A stretch of DNA of 51,186 nucleotides from an uncultured Oscillospiraceae bacterium (lineage in GTDB: Bacteria > Bacillota > Clostridia > Oscillospirales > Ruminococcaceae): assembly GCA_910586535.1 (NCBI GenBank), contig CAJUHS010000018.1:1-51186 (forward strand), read 5' to 3'. Shown one piece after another: positions 5,902-14,787 of the stretch. The translations under genes and the position numbers were made by a program. Position 1 is the stretch's first letter, and every line of letters starts with the position of its first letter. The notes beneath the pieces were generated by a model. That model was not told where the DNA came from, made no database searches, and saw nothing but the letters and a program-made list of their open reading frames with translations.

Positions 5902-7762
5902 TCTGAGAGACGTCTAAATGCCTATACTTTAACTTCGGGTTGCCGTTTGCAAAATAAGCATATTGCGCCTGATAGTTCTGCTCCGTGCTGTTCGCGTAAG
6001 TTCTGGATCCGAAAATTTCATATTCCGCTAACAGCGGCAGATAATCGACCGAAGTCGTTACATTACTCGCTACATTGCCTGTGCCGCCTCCTATGTTGTC
6101 GGTGTATTTTGTGATCGGCTTCATTACCGCACGGAGATCCGCGGGAAGCGCCGCCATCAACGTGTTGGCGACAGGGTTCGTCGCGCAGGTCGCGCTCGCA
6201 TCATACCCGACATCGCCCGTTTGACGCGATGCGCCATAGTTCTGCGGCGGCGTATCGGTGGAGCCCAGTATATCATAGCGAGCGTCGCAGGCTTTCCAGC
6301 CACCGTAATTGTATGGGTTCCAGTGGTTGAGATTGAAACACTTCCGTCCATCAGTATAGTATTTTCCGTACTCATTGTCAATTAAACCGACGTCCGTCCC
6401 GCCCGATTGTGCGGTTTTGAAGGTGCCGAAGTGTATTTTGTTGTTGCCTTCGCGAGCCGCGTTATGATTGAAGCCGAGAATATACACCCAGAGCTCCGCG
6501 TCGATTGCCTGCGCGCCGACGTTGCCCTGTACTTTGACTTTTTTCGTTGCGCCGACCGACCAGATCGAAGCTGCGATCCCGTTGTCGGATGCATACCGAA
6601 TCTGCTCCCACGAGTTGTCGTTGAGAACACTCGGGAATATCGTCGCTGAGACGGAGATCCTGCAGGTTGCCGCTTGGTGGTTCGTTCCTGCGGCGACCGT
6701 AACCGTTATGACCGCCGATCCAGAGCTCATTCCCTTAATCGTCAAAGTGGAGCCGCTGAGTGTAACGTCGGCGACTTCGGGCGCGCTGCTTGCGGCTATA
6801 ATCGTTCCATTACCCGAACGGCTGACGCTTACCGTCGTTGTCTTTCCGACTGCGCCTATGACGCTGACGGTCGACGTGCCCACGCTCACGGATCCCGCCG
6901 CCTTCGCAATCGTCCACGATTTGGCGATAGAGCCCACATACGCGCCGATTCCCGTGATAATAAGGGTGTAGTTCCCCGCGTTCGTTCCGGTGTTTCCCGA
7001 AACGATATAGTCGGTGCCCGCCGTCAGGGTTTTCCCGCCGACAACGACGGAACTGACGGCTTGCGTTTTGACGGATCCGGAATACGTTTGCGAAGCCCCG
7101 AGCGTTACCGTCGCGCCTGTGATGGATGTCGTATTCAGCCCGAGAGCTTTGTGCAGGTTTTCCTTCGAGATCTTTTTTGCGGTGCCGTCCGCAACGACTT
7201 CGATGGGAATGAAGTCCGCCGCCGCGAGCGCGGTCGCTTCGGTCAGATCGTCGAAAAGCTGTTTTTGCGTTACTTTGTGCGGGTTCTCCTTGTTGCTGGT
7301 GTGATCCTCGAAGTCCGCCCGTGTAACGATCGCGCTTTTGTCGACGTTGACAACGAGCTCGCCGTTGTTCGATATTTGGATCGTCGCGTAAAACGTGAAT
7401 ACATAATCGGGCATTTGCTCAAAGGTCGGGACGCTGATTCCCGTGCTGTCTTGGAAGATAGCGATCATTTTTGCGGCGCCGTTGCCGAGCCGCGCCCAGA
7501 TGCCGATTTGATTGATCGTGTAAGCGTTTGTTACGCCTTCGCTGGTAAGTTGAAGCTGAAGGCGGCGCCCGCCGCCTATATTTTCCGCTTTGACGATGCT
7601 CATATTTTGCTTTTGACTTACGAGCTCGGTCTGTCCCATGAGCAGGCTCGCCGCCACGGTGCCCTGACCGGTTGCGGCGCTGTCAATGACAAATTCGCCG
7701 CCACCGAGCCATTGCGCGAGCAGTTCTTTGCCCGCGTTCGTTACTACTGCATCATTCCACAT
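5816..7762 (-). CDS. Receptor-binding tail fibre, DGR target (C-terminus frameshifted)
   Basis: 648 residues as read. Residues 1-150 are a tail-fibre attachment domain ending in the common fibre motif ENPHKVT (160 region). About 215-375 hold two Ig-like beta domains (one MBG-like with GNYTLIITGIG, one BIG2-like with STLTIKGMSSGSAVITV). About 385 onward is a DUF6273/C-type-lectin-like fold with WEQIRYASDNG, AELWVYILGFN, LPLLAEYEIFG and AFWWSRSPF. This fold displays the VR residues that contact the host receptor. One extra base in the VR shifts the frame after SRSPFCISN, so the protein ends ..RFRGQ at 5816 instead of the conserved FCGGGSSGSA..APAFAV ending at 5770. This may be a non-functional switch product or an assembly error over a heterogeneous VR. 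AAGGAGACAATT precedes the ATG. Confidence 0.88.
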   Translation of the reverse strand: MWNDAVVTNAGKELLAQWLGGGEFVIDSAATGQGTVAASLLMGQTELVSQKQNMSIVKAENIGGGRRLQLQLTSEGVTNAYTINQIGIWARLGNGAAKMIAIFQDSTGISVPTFEQMPDYVFTFYATIQISNNGELVVNVDKSAIVTRADFEDHTSNKENPHKVTQKQLFDDLTEATALAAADFIPIEVVADGTAKKISKENLHKALGLNTTSITGATVTLGASQTYSGSVKTQAVSSVVVGGKTLTAGTDYIVSGNTGTNAGNYTLIITGIGAYVGSIAKSWTIAKAAGSVSVGTSTVSVIGAVGKTTTVSVSRSGNGTIIAASSAPEVADVTLSGSTLTIKGMSSGSAVITVTVAAGTNHQAATCRISVSATIFPSVLNDNSWEQIRYASDNGIAASIWSVGATKKVKVQGNVGAQAIDAELWVYILGFNHNAAREGNNKIHFGTFKTAQSGGTDVGLIDNEYGKYYTDGRKCFNLNHWNPYNYGGWKACDARYDILGSTDTPPQNYGASRQTGDVGYDASATCATNPVANTLMAALPADLRAVMKPITKYTDNIGGGTGNVASNVTTSVDYLPLLAEYEIFGSRTYANSTEQNYQAQYAYFANGNPKLKYRHLDVSQTAFWWSRSPFCISNRRFLRRRFERFRGQ

Positions 7763-7772
7763 AATTGTCTCC

Positions 7773-8342
7773 TTAAATGTTTATTGCGACGCCTGCCGCC
7801 TTAATATCGACGCCGATGCTTGCCGCCGCCGTGAAGGCGCCCGTCGCGCCCGAGTGCGCGAACTCGATGGAATCGAGAACCGCCCGACAGGGTTTTGCGA
7901 CTGCGACCGCCTTCCTGAATTGTTCGATAATGTCCTGCGTTTCGAGCGGGTAATCGGTGCTTACCCGAAAATGAAACGGCTGACCGTTGTAGTCGTACCA
8001 TTCCTTTACGGTGCCGCTTCCGAAGGTGTCGATAAGAACCTGCTCGACCGCCCATTTTGTGCCGCGTCGGCTATGAACGAGATCGGCAGACTTTACAAGC
8101 GCCCGCTTATTTTCGAGCGGCAGATCTTTGTCGTACCAGTCGATGTCAAGCTCATACGCGAGCTCGTCGAGCTGGGCGCCCGTCAGTCGGTCGATTTGAT
8201 CCCAGACGCGGGCGGTTTTAATTCTGGCGCCCGGCGCTTTGATGAGCGAATTGACGGCAGCAGCGAGCCCTTGAACCGCCGCGTCGTTCCGCATAAATTC
8301 GGGAACGAGTTTGAGAACGTCCACATCGTCGAGCTTAATCAT
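7773..8342 (-). CDS. Baseplate/tail protein gpI family
   Basis: 189 residues resembling P2 tail protein I: DQIDRLTGAQLDELAYELDI and WYDKDLPLENKRALVKSA are typical of its N-terminal half, and RRGTKWAVEQVL follows. gpI joins the gpJ wedge and the tail fibre at the edge of the baseplate. It overlaps the gpJ gene by 4 nt and is directly before the fibre gene, the classical J-I-fibre order. Confidence 0.85.
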   Translation of the reverse strand: MIKLDDVDVLKLVPEFMRNDAAVQGLAAAVNSLIKAPGARIKTARVWDQIDRLTGAQLDELAYELDIDWYDKDLPLENKRALVKSADLVHSRRGTKWAVEQVLIDTFGSGTVKEWYDYNGQPFHFRVSTDYPLETQDIIEQFRKAVAVAKPCRAVLDSIEFAHSGATGAFTAAASIGVDIKAAGVAINI

Positions 8343-9676
8343 TTGACCACCTCGTGTTTGATCGTTTTTGTTCCGCTGAATTTGGCGATCGTCGTGTCGT
8401 TCAGTTCCTTAAAGGTGGGGCTCGTAATAACAACGCGGGAAGCGCCGACGGCGCCGTCGCCGGACGGTGCGAGAATCAACGCACGGAGCTTGTCGGGGTT
8501 TATATCGCGCCCGAGCTCCGCGCTTTGCCATTTGTTGAACTGATCAATCGCGCCGCCCGCGCCTTCTACCGTAAGGATGCAGTCGCTTTCTTCTGCTGCG
8601 GTCGTGTAGTAAGTCAGGACGACGTCATATTCTTCAACCGTCGGAGCTTCGACTTTTACCCTGTCCGTCAGCGGACGAACTTCCGAAGCGTTGACGGCAG
8701 CAAAGACTTTCTCGAGAACGGTGTCGTCGGGGATCTCTCCGTCCGCACACATAGGCACGATTCTGACGACGCCCGCGTTTGTTGTGTCGATCGATATTTT
8801 AACGCTGGACGCGCCGGAAAGCGCGCCACCGCTCGTTAGCGTAATAGTGAGAAGCCCGTCGGTATATTCCGCCGTATAATCGCCGTTTTTAGCCGCTGTG
8901 GCGCCGTTTGCCTTGTAGACGGTCAATGTATCGAAGAGAAGCGTGTCGCCGCCCTTGAACGCTTTCCCGCCGCACACGGGCAAGTCGCGCGTGATTGTCT
9001 CCTGCTCCGATTTGACCGTAACGTCGACGATCTTCGAGTCCGCGCTCATTGCCCAGTATTTATAGCCGTTTATCGGGCCCGCGGTCGAGAGTTTGGAAGG
9101 TGCGGCTTTGATTCGTTCCCGATAGCTGTCGTCGGTTTCTTCGTCGCCACCGCCCGACGTTTCCGTCGTATTGCTCACGCGGTCGACGTACACAACGGGA
9201 TCAACGAGAGAATTGATCCCTCCGATCGGGATCCCGTTATATGCCGCACCGCCGTCGACGCTTTTCGCGTCCACGTCGATAAACGTCTCGCCGACTTCGA
9301 TAACCGCCGCGGCTGTCGTTTCAAAATAGTGGGTGCTGTCGCTTGTGGCTCTGGTTCCCTGCGGGATCAATACGTTTTCCCCGACGGGTTCCGATAAAGA
9401 GAATCGCAGCGTTGTCGTTGCCGACGTCGGTGCGATCCTTGCAACACCGACGCGCTCGCCGAGTGCATCGAGTACGGATCCCCGCGCATATCGGAGCATT
9501 TTCTGCCGCGCCGCGTCGTTCAGGGAATTGTACATAGAGACGAACACCGCGACAAGAGCTTCGGCGAACATCCTGCGCTCGTCGCCCGGGTAAAGCGGCC
9601 CGCCGACGGATGATTCGAGTTCCGTGATTATTTCGTCGCGGATCAGTTCCGCGTCCGTTGTGATAAATTCGTTCAT
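8339..9676 (-). CDS. Baseplate wedge protein J family
   Basis: 445 residues of the gpJ/XkdT family. It has the N-terminal helical part (AELIRDEIITELESSVGG, RMFAEALVAVFVSMYNSLND), a DALGERVGVAR stretch, and the central GGGDEETDDSYRERI segment that is near-universal in the family. These proteins form the wedges around the central hub of contractile tails. It is coupled to gp25 and gpI by 4-nt overlaps. The length is somewhat greater than P2 gpJ (about 300), as usual for Bacillota versions. Confidence 0.92.
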   Translation of the reverse strand: MNEFITTDAELIRDEIITELESSVGGPLYPGDERRMFAEALVAVFVSMYNSLNDAARQKMLRYARGSVLDALGERVGVARIAPTSATTTLRFSLSEPVGENVLIPQGTRATSDSTHYFETTAAAVIEVGETFIDVDAKSVDGGAAYNGIPIGGINSLVDPVVYVDRVSNTTETSGGGDEETDDSYRERIKAAPSKLSTAGPINGYKYWAMSADSKIVDVTVKSEQETITRDLPVCGGKAFKGGDTLLFDTLTVYKANGATAAKNGDYTAEYTDGLLTITLTSGGALSGASSVKISIDTTNAGVVRIVPMCADGEIPDDTVLEKVFAAVNASEVRPLTDRVKVEAPTVEEYDVVLTYYTTAAEESDCILTVEGAGGAIDQFNKWQSAELGRDINPDKLRALILAPSGDGAVGASRVVITSPTFKELNDTTIAKFSGTKTIKHEVVK

Positions 9677-9957
9677 AGGTCTGTTGCCCCCTGCGTTGAT
9701 ATATTTGCCTTTATCGTGAAGCGACCGTTCTGCGCGTCGTCAGGAATGAGCTGAACGCCGTCAACCTTTGCGCGGGGTTCGTAAATCGAGAGCATCCATT
9801 CTATGTCCTCGATCATTTCCTGCCCTGCAGTCGACGCGGGCCCGTCGAGTAATGAAAAGTTGACGCCTTTCAGTCGCTCGTAGGGAACCTCGCCGCGCGA
9901 AGTTTTGAGCAGATTATTCACGCAGACGGCTATATCTGAATTGCCTTTGCTTAACAT
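9673..9957 (-). CDS. gp25/gpW-like baseplate wedge protein
   Basis: 94 residues, with AGQEMIEDIEWMLSIYEPRAKVDGVQL matching the core of the gp25-like lysozyme-fold wedge proteins, in which EPR is the conserved tripeptide. It bridges baseplate and sheath and triggers contraction. It lies next to gpJ, as in P2 and in Myoviridae-like prophages. Confidence 0.78.
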   Translation of the reverse strand: MLSKGNSDIAVCVNNLLKTSRGEVPYERLKGVNFSLLDGPASTAGQEMIEDIEWMLSIYEPRAKVDGVQLIPDDAQNGRFTIKANISTQGATDL

Positions 9958-9967
9958 AATAGCCTCC

Positions 9968-10729
9968 TTATACCGTAACCTGCGATGCGCTTACCCAGCC
10001 CGCGACATCCGTCGAGCCGTCGACGCTGACGAGAAAATAAGGGTGCGGGGCGCTTTTTGCAAATTTGGTTACTTTTGCAAGCCCCGCCGCCGAGTTCTTG
10101 ATAACCGTCGAGCCGGTGCTCGTTGTGTATTGCGCGCCGCCTGTGAAGCGAACGACGTCGCCCAGCGCGATGATGAGCTCGCTGCCCGTCGTCTTTTTCA
10201 ATAACTTAGCAAGGAACGGGTTCGGCGCTTTCTTGGCGGTTACAAACGCCGCGGGCGGTTGAACGCCGACCGCCGACTTTGCCGCTTCGATTGCCGCTTC
10301 CGCTTCTTCGATGTCGTCGACGGTGGTGTCGTCGCTTTCTTCAAAAGTGAACGCCATCTTGAAACTGCGCCACCGCCCGCTCGGATCGGTCTGAATATTT
10401 GTAGCTTTCGCGCCGGTAAGGAGCCAGCTATTCGCGCCGAAGCGTTCGCCGCCGAAGCGGAGAATGCCGGCAAGTCCCACCCATGTTTCCCAGCTGTCAA
10501 ATTCCGCCCGAACGTCAAAGCCGAGAGCGGCGTGGAAGTTGGACGAAAAGCTGATTTGCTTCTTTTTGAGCCCGCGCTCGTTTGTGAGCGGGGATCCTTC
10601 GACGGCGCTGTTGTTGTCGGCTTCGAGCTCAAAGCCCGTGCTCAGCCCGTCAATATCGAGAACCTTGCGCGGGGAGACTTCCCACGTCTTGGTTCCCGCG
10701 GTTGTTCTGAATGTTGCAGTTACTGCCAT
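9968..10729 (-). CDS. Tail/baseplate protein with C-terminal SH3-like domain
   Basis: 253 residues from the ATG at 10729, chosen for its AAGGAGGCAACTC site (the frame stays open 16 codons further up without one). The N-terminal half is a beta-rich domain (TFRTTAGTKTWEVSPRKVL). The end (from about residue 185, GDVVRFTGGAQYTTSTGS, then GWVSASQVTV) resembles a bacterial SH3 domain. SH3 domains often bind cell wall, so it may help the tip meet the peptidoglycan. Location between spike and gp25 supports a baseplate part. Exact family not recognised. Confidence 0.6.
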   Translation of the reverse strand: MAVTATFRTTAGTKTWEVSPRKVLDIDGLSTGFELEADNNSAVEGSPLTNERGLKKKQISFSSNFHAALGFDVRAEFDSWETWVGLAGILRFGGERFGANSWLLTGAKATNIQTDPSGRWRSFKMAFTFEESDDTTVDDIEEAEAAIEAAKSAVGVQPPAAFVTAKKAPNPFLAKLLKKTTGSELIIALGDVVRFTGGAQYTTSTGSTVIKNSAAGLAKVTKFAKSAPHPYFLVSVDGSTDVAGWVSASQVTV

Positions 10730-10742
10730 GAGTTGCCTCCTT

Positions 10743-10976
10743 TTAAGAATCGGGCGCGAAGATCTCGCCGTCCGCACGGCTCAGTATAAGTCCCGACCGA
10801 TCGGAAAACACAACGAACACGACAGCCGTTCCTTTTTTAAGATTGCCGGCGTCGCCGCGAAGCGATGCGTGAATCGTCAGCGGCTTCGTTACGGAACCGT
10901 CAACTTGATCGGGCACAACGCGCGCCGTGTTGCCTTCGATTGTGCTGATATAGCCTTTTTGCAATTCCGCCATCAA
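10743..10976 (-). CDS. Small OB-fold baseplate protein (DUF2577/gpV-like)
   Basis: 77 residues with a compact beta pattern (GYISTIEGNTARVVPDQV, then GTAVVFVVFSDRSGLILSRA) that fits the OB-fold hub or spike base found after the XkdQ/gpD hub protein. It is coupled to the hub gene by a 4-nt overlap. The assignment is by pattern and position. Confidence 0.6.
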   Translation of the reverse strand: MMAELQKGYISTIEGNTARVVPDQVDGSVTKPLTIHASLRGDAGNLKKGTAVVFVVFSDRSGLILSRADGEIFAPDS

Positions 10977-11893
10977 TACACCTCCAGCGTTCGCCTGAAA
11001 AATATCTTGCTTTCGCCCGTGATAAAATTGTTGCGCGTCCGAGTAATGAAGATCTTGCCGTTCCAGCTCGGTGCTTTTTCCGTTTGCAGGTTGAGAACGC
11101 TACCCGCCGCATATTCCGCTGTGAATTTACGCCGGAAGTGTCCCGTGTAAGCGTTCTTGTTCGCTTGCCGCAGGATCCCGCGCGCAAAACGCTGGGCTTC
11201 CGCGTCGCTCATACATTCAACGGGCGTTGCGGGCTTCAGAACACGCGCGGCGGGAGCTGCCGAATCGGTAAACGTACCGCGGAAACTGCCGCTCACAAGT
11301 TCGATAGAGCCGTAAGACTGCGAGGAATTGTCGGTGTAACCGAATCGCCCGTCGACGCCGATTTTAACCGTTGCCGACGCCAGACTTCGATCGCGTTGCA
11401 GTTCGTCGTATATCACAAGCGCGCCGTCGTAAAATAACATAGCGCAGCCTTCCATTTGGAGCAGACGGTTCAGGAATACGAAGTCCGTCATCCGCGTTTG
11501 CTGTATGTACGGATAGAGTTGATCGGTTACGCCGTATATCTTAACCGCGAGCCCGTGCTTTTTTGCTATATCGTTGACGAGCTGAAAGAGCCGCACGTTT
11601 TCCCACGATTGGCTGTTGATATTCTCGCCCGTCGGCGGCATAGCGGTCGCACGAAGGGAGAACAGCCCGTTCTCCGGCGTTATGCTCGTTATGAACATTT
11701 TGCCGGTGCGGGCCGCTCCGTCGTTTAGTTGAATTGTGTCCCCGCAAACGGGGTGCCATTTGTCCCAGTTTGTCGCCGCGTCGCTGAAACGCAGAAGAAG
11801 CTGGTCGGCTTTGTTTTCCGCATAAGTTTCGGCTTCGCAACGGTTGATTGCGACTTTCGTCGTAATATCGACGCCTTCGTATATCAAATTCAT
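10973..11893 (-). CDS. Tail hub protein, gpD/XkdQ family
   Basis: 306 residues starting MNLIYEGVDIT; the ATG at 11893 is preferred to an upstream GTG because it has GGAGG 8 nt upstream and forms an ATGA overlap with the gpX-like gene. The layout follows late-control protein D/XkdQ: an N-terminal beta domain, LVNDIAKKHGLAVKIYG, MTDFVFLNRLLQMEGCAMLFYDGALVIYDE-like central part, and a C-terminal beta domain with GHFRRKFTAEYAAGSVL. These proteins form the trimeric hub (T4 gp27-like) at the tail tip. Confidence 0.85.
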   Translation of the reverse strand: MNLIYEGVDITTKVAINRCEAETYAENKADQLLLRFSDAATNWDKWHPVCGDTIQLNDGAARTGKMFITSITPENGLFSLRATAMPPTGENINSQSWENVRLFQLVNDIAKKHGLAVKIYGVTDQLYPYIQQTRMTDFVFLNRLLQMEGCAMLFYDGALVIYDELQRDRSLASATVKIGVDGRFGYTDNSSQSYGSIELVSGSFRGTFTDSAAPAARVLKPATPVECMSDAEAQRFARGILRQANKNAYTGHFRRKFTAEYAAGSVLNLQTEKAPSWNGKIFITRTRNNFITGESKIFFRRTLEVY

Positions 11894-12114
11894 GAGCCGC
11901 GCCTCCACGGTGCAAGCGTTTCGGGCAGAACGATGTCATCATTCACGGGGATCGTCAATACGGTGCCCGCGTCAAACGTCAGTACGTCGGCATAATCGGG
12001 GTTTGCTTCGATTAAAAGGTGCGCCTTTTTTTCGCTGTCGTACACCTGCAGGGCGAGCTCGTCGAACGTGTCGCCCTGCCTTGTGGTGTATTTAATAGAC
12101 TGTAACGCGGTCAT
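11890..12114 (-). CDS. Tail protein X, LysM domain
   Basis: 74 residues that are essentially one LysM domain: YTTRQGDTFDELALQVYDSE, LLIEANPDYADVLTFDAGTV and a VLTIPV ending. gpX-type proteins sit next to the hub in contractile tails and probably grip sugar chains or stabilise the baseplate. It overlaps the tape-measure gene by 23 nt and has its own GGAGG 9 nt before the ATG. Confidence 0.85.
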   Translation of the reverse strand: MTALQSIKYTTRQGDTFDELALQVYDSEKKAHLLIEANPDYADVLTFDAGTVLTIPVNDDIVLPETLAPWRRGS

Positions 12115-14557
12115 ATCTGCCGACCTCCTTCGTCCTGATCCAGTTCTCGAGCCAGTCGAAGAACTCGCTCTCGTTTTCTTTCAATGCTTCGAGGACGTCC
12201 TCTTTCTTTTCCGATTTTACGCCGTTGACGGTGGGCGACCATGTAAAGCCGCTGAAGTCGTAATAGATGATCGTCGTCTCGGTAAGTTCGCCGAGGCTGA
12301 AGCCGTCCATTTCAATGAGCTGTCCGGCTTGCGCCAGTTGCGGCGATTCTGCTTTGGCGTTTTCTGCGGCGAGAAGTTCGACGGAAGCGGCGGTCGCCGC
12401 CTTCGCGCTTTCGCTCACGTCTAAGGTGCCGACCACGCCGAGTAGTTTGCCCGCAGCTTCCCACGTTTCAATGTTCCGCTTCCTGTATGCAGGATCGAAC
12501 GAGATGACGGCTTCGGTGCCTTCCTCGCCCGCTATGCTTACGCCGTCGGTAAAGCCGCCGGTTGCAAGTCGTGGAAGCGAAAGGAGCGGGATCTCCGGGA
12601 TCGCCGGAATGCCGAGCCACGTCCACGCTTTACTGAGCCCTTGCGTTAGCCCGTTGATCATTTTGATGAGGAAGTTGATGCCCGTCTCAACGACGGTTAT
12701 AAGTCCGTTTATCGCGCCCTTGCCGAGTTCTTTGATGCCTTCCCAGACGTTCGCGAACACGTCCTTGATATTTCCCCACGCCGCCGACCAGTTCCCCGCA
12801 AATACGTTCTGCACGAACTCCATGAGCCCGCCGAGAATATTCGTGAACATTTCAATAAGCGGACGCAGATACTCCAGCGCGCCGCCGAGAACGCCCGAAA
12901 ACAGCCCCGCGACCGCTTCGATGATAGGCTTCAGCGGTTCGAGAGCTTTGGTTATAAGCGTTTGGATCAACGAGATGATCGGCTTCAGTATGGTGTTTAT
13001 GAGCTGAAGCAACGGCGTCAGAATTGCAAGCACGACGTCGAGGATCGGATCCAAAAGCGAGAATACGATGTCGAGGATCGGCATTAGCGTGTCGAGCAAA
13101 CTGATGAGCAACGGGAGCACCGCCTCGACAATCGACGTTATAATCGGCATAACCGCCGCCAGAACCTTCTCGACGAACGGAAGGATCTTGCTGAGCAGTT
13201 TGCTCACTACCTTCATAACCGCCGACAAAAGTTCCGCGATAAGCGGAAGCACCGCGCCGAGCATTTCAAACACGGGCTCGACGATAATCGCGACCGCATC
13301 CACCAGCTGAATGACAACGGGAAGAATGTCCGTTATAATTCGCACCAGCGGCGGGATGATTTTCGTCAGAAGCGAGTCCGCGATTTTTACGACCGGCGTC
13401 AGCAGCTCGGTCAATAGCGGCGCAATTTCCGTCACAATGTTGTCGATGAGCGGAACGAGCACCTTAACCAGATCGTCGATTATCGGGATCAGGCTCTCCA
13501 TGAGTTTCCCGACGACGGGCATCAGTTCGTTCAGCGCGTTGAATAGCGTCGCCGCGATAGGTTTCAGCGCGACTTCCGCCTGCTGTTTGAAAATTTGAAG
13601 CTGTTCCGCGAAGTCGTAAGTGTCCGCCGCGCAGGCGTTAATCGTTTCTTGATTTTCCTGTAATGCGGCAGTCAGAGCGGCAATGTCAAAAGTCCCGTCG
13701 CGTATTGCCGCCGCCATAGTTGACGCGGCTCGGGTTCCGAACGCTTCCGCGGCGAGCGCGGTCGCGGTCGTCATATCTTTCGCGTTCGTTATGGCTTCGA
13801 CGTATAGATCGAGTCCTTCCGCCGCGCCGATGCCGTGCTGTGCGAGCGTAGCGACCGACTTTTTCATCGCGGCAAGAACTTCGTTTGTATTGACGCCCGC
13901 CTTTTCGAGTTGCCCGATCATAGCCGTTGCTTCCTCGAAAGAATAACCCATTGTCTGGAACTGGGCGCCGTACATTTGCAAGTCGCTCATTAGTTCCGAG
14001 AAGCCGACGCCCGTCGACTGGCTGGCTTTGAACACGAAGTCCATCGCGCCGCCCATGTCTTTGGCGTCAATGCTCCATTGTTGGAACGCCTTCGACGATT
14101 CCGCGACGACGTCGCCGACGTCCTCGTCGAGCATACTCGCGACCTGTATCGCTTGAATAGATAGATCCTGAAGCTCCTCGCCCGTTAAGCCGAGAAGCGT
14201 GTTGTAGTCCGCTATAACCGCCGCCGCATCTTCCATCGCGGTAGGGATCGCGGAATATACCGCAGAAAAATCGTTCATAAGGGCATCGAGCGCGTCGCCC
14301 GTTGCCCCTGTGCCGATCCTGATAGTGTCCTCGACGTCGTCGAAACGAGTGCCGAGGTTTACGAGATATTTGCCGGCGGAAAATATCGCTTTACAAGCGA
14401 CCGCGACGCCGCCGGCGACTCCTGCCCCGACAGCGAGCGCCTTCACGTTGAGCTTGTCGAGTTTGCCGATAGTGTCCTGAATAGAGGATGCAAGCGTCGG
14501 GCTTACGTTGCCCGCGATTTCAACGACGGCTTGCAGTATTTTGTTTTTAGCCGCCAT
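12092..14557 (-). CDS. Tail tape measure protein
   Basis: 821 residues. The N-terminal 90-300 region has the TP901-type core (DLSIQAIQVASMLDEDVG, AMDFVFKASQSTGVGFSELM, FEEATAMIGQLEKAGVN). Residues about 330-560 are a long series of hydrophobic helices spaced by VKVLVPLID-like and VEAVLPLLI-like repeats, and a small region rich in Ala and Gly lies further on. Tape measures set tail length and leave the tube first, forming a membrane channel. It directly follows the frameshifting chaperone gene, as expected. Confidence 0.93.
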   Translation of the reverse strand: MAAKNKILQAVVEIAGNVSPTLASSIQDTIGKLDKLNVKALAVGAGVAGGVAVACKAIFSAGKYLVNLGTRFDDVEDTIRIGTGATGDALDALMNDFSAVYSAIPTAMEDAAAVIADYNTLLGLTGEELQDLSIQAIQVASMLDEDVGDVVAESSKAFQQWSIDAKDMGGAMDFVFKASQSTGVGFSELMSDLQMYGAQFQTMGYSFEEATAMIGQLEKAGVNTNEVLAAMKKSVATLAQHGIGAAEGLDLYVEAITNAKDMTTATALAAEAFGTRAASTMAAAIRDGTFDIAALTAALQENQETINACAADTYDFAEQLQIFKQQAEVALKPIAATLFNALNELMPVVGKLMESLIPIIDDLVKVLVPLIDNIVTEIAPLLTELLTPVVKIADSLLTKIIPPLVRIITDILPVVIQLVDAVAIIVEPVFEMLGAVLPLIAELLSAVMKVVSKLLSKILPFVEKVLAAVMPIITSIVEAVLPLLISLLDTLMPILDIVFSLLDPILDVVLAILTPLLQLINTILKPIISLIQTLITKALEPLKPIIEAVAGLFSGVLGGALEYLRPLIEMFTNILGGLMEFVQNVFAGNWSAAWGNIKDVFANVWEGIKELGKGAINGLITVVETGINFLIKMINGLTQGLSKAWTWLGIPAIPEIPLLSLPRLATGGFTDGVSIAGEEGTEAVISFDPAYRKRNIETWEAAGKLLGVVGTLDVSESAKAATAASVELLAAENAKAESPQLAQAGQLIEMDGFSLGELTETTIIYYDFSGFTWSPTVNGVKSEKKEDVLEALKENESEFFDWLENWIRTKEVGRYDRVTVY

Positions 14558-14563
14558 GTGGTG

Positions 14564-14787
14564 TTACCTCCTGCGCTTGGCTTTGCTGATTTTTTTCGGC
14601 GCGTTCTTTTGACGCCGTTCTGCTTCCCGCGCGAGATCTTCCGCCGCTTCAGCGTAGTCGACCATGAACTCGGTCAGGCGTTTTTTCTCAAGGTCTACTA
14701 TGCTTGTGTGGTAGACGCGGGCGAAGTCTCGGATGCATTTTCGGATTCCGCGGCTTCCGAGTCGCCCGCCGCCGAGGCGATTATAAA
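14564..14787 (-). CDS. Frameshift extension of the tail assembly chaperone (E' part)
   Basis: In the -1 frame after the slippery site the sequence stays open for 73 codons to a TAA at 14566-14564. It encodes CIRDFARVYHTSIVDLEKKR and LTEFMVDYAEAAEDLAREAE before a Lys/Arg-rich end. The FARVYH..DLE pattern is typical of the extension part of tail chaperones. It has no start of its own with a ribosome site, and the TAA overlaps the tape-measure ribosome site. A fused product would have about 172 residues. Confidence 0.75.

Noticed and set aside
9968..10777. Start at 10777 for the SH3-domain tail protein
   Set aside because: The extra 16 codons overlap the spike gene and have no ribosome site; ATG at 10729 has AAGGAGG.
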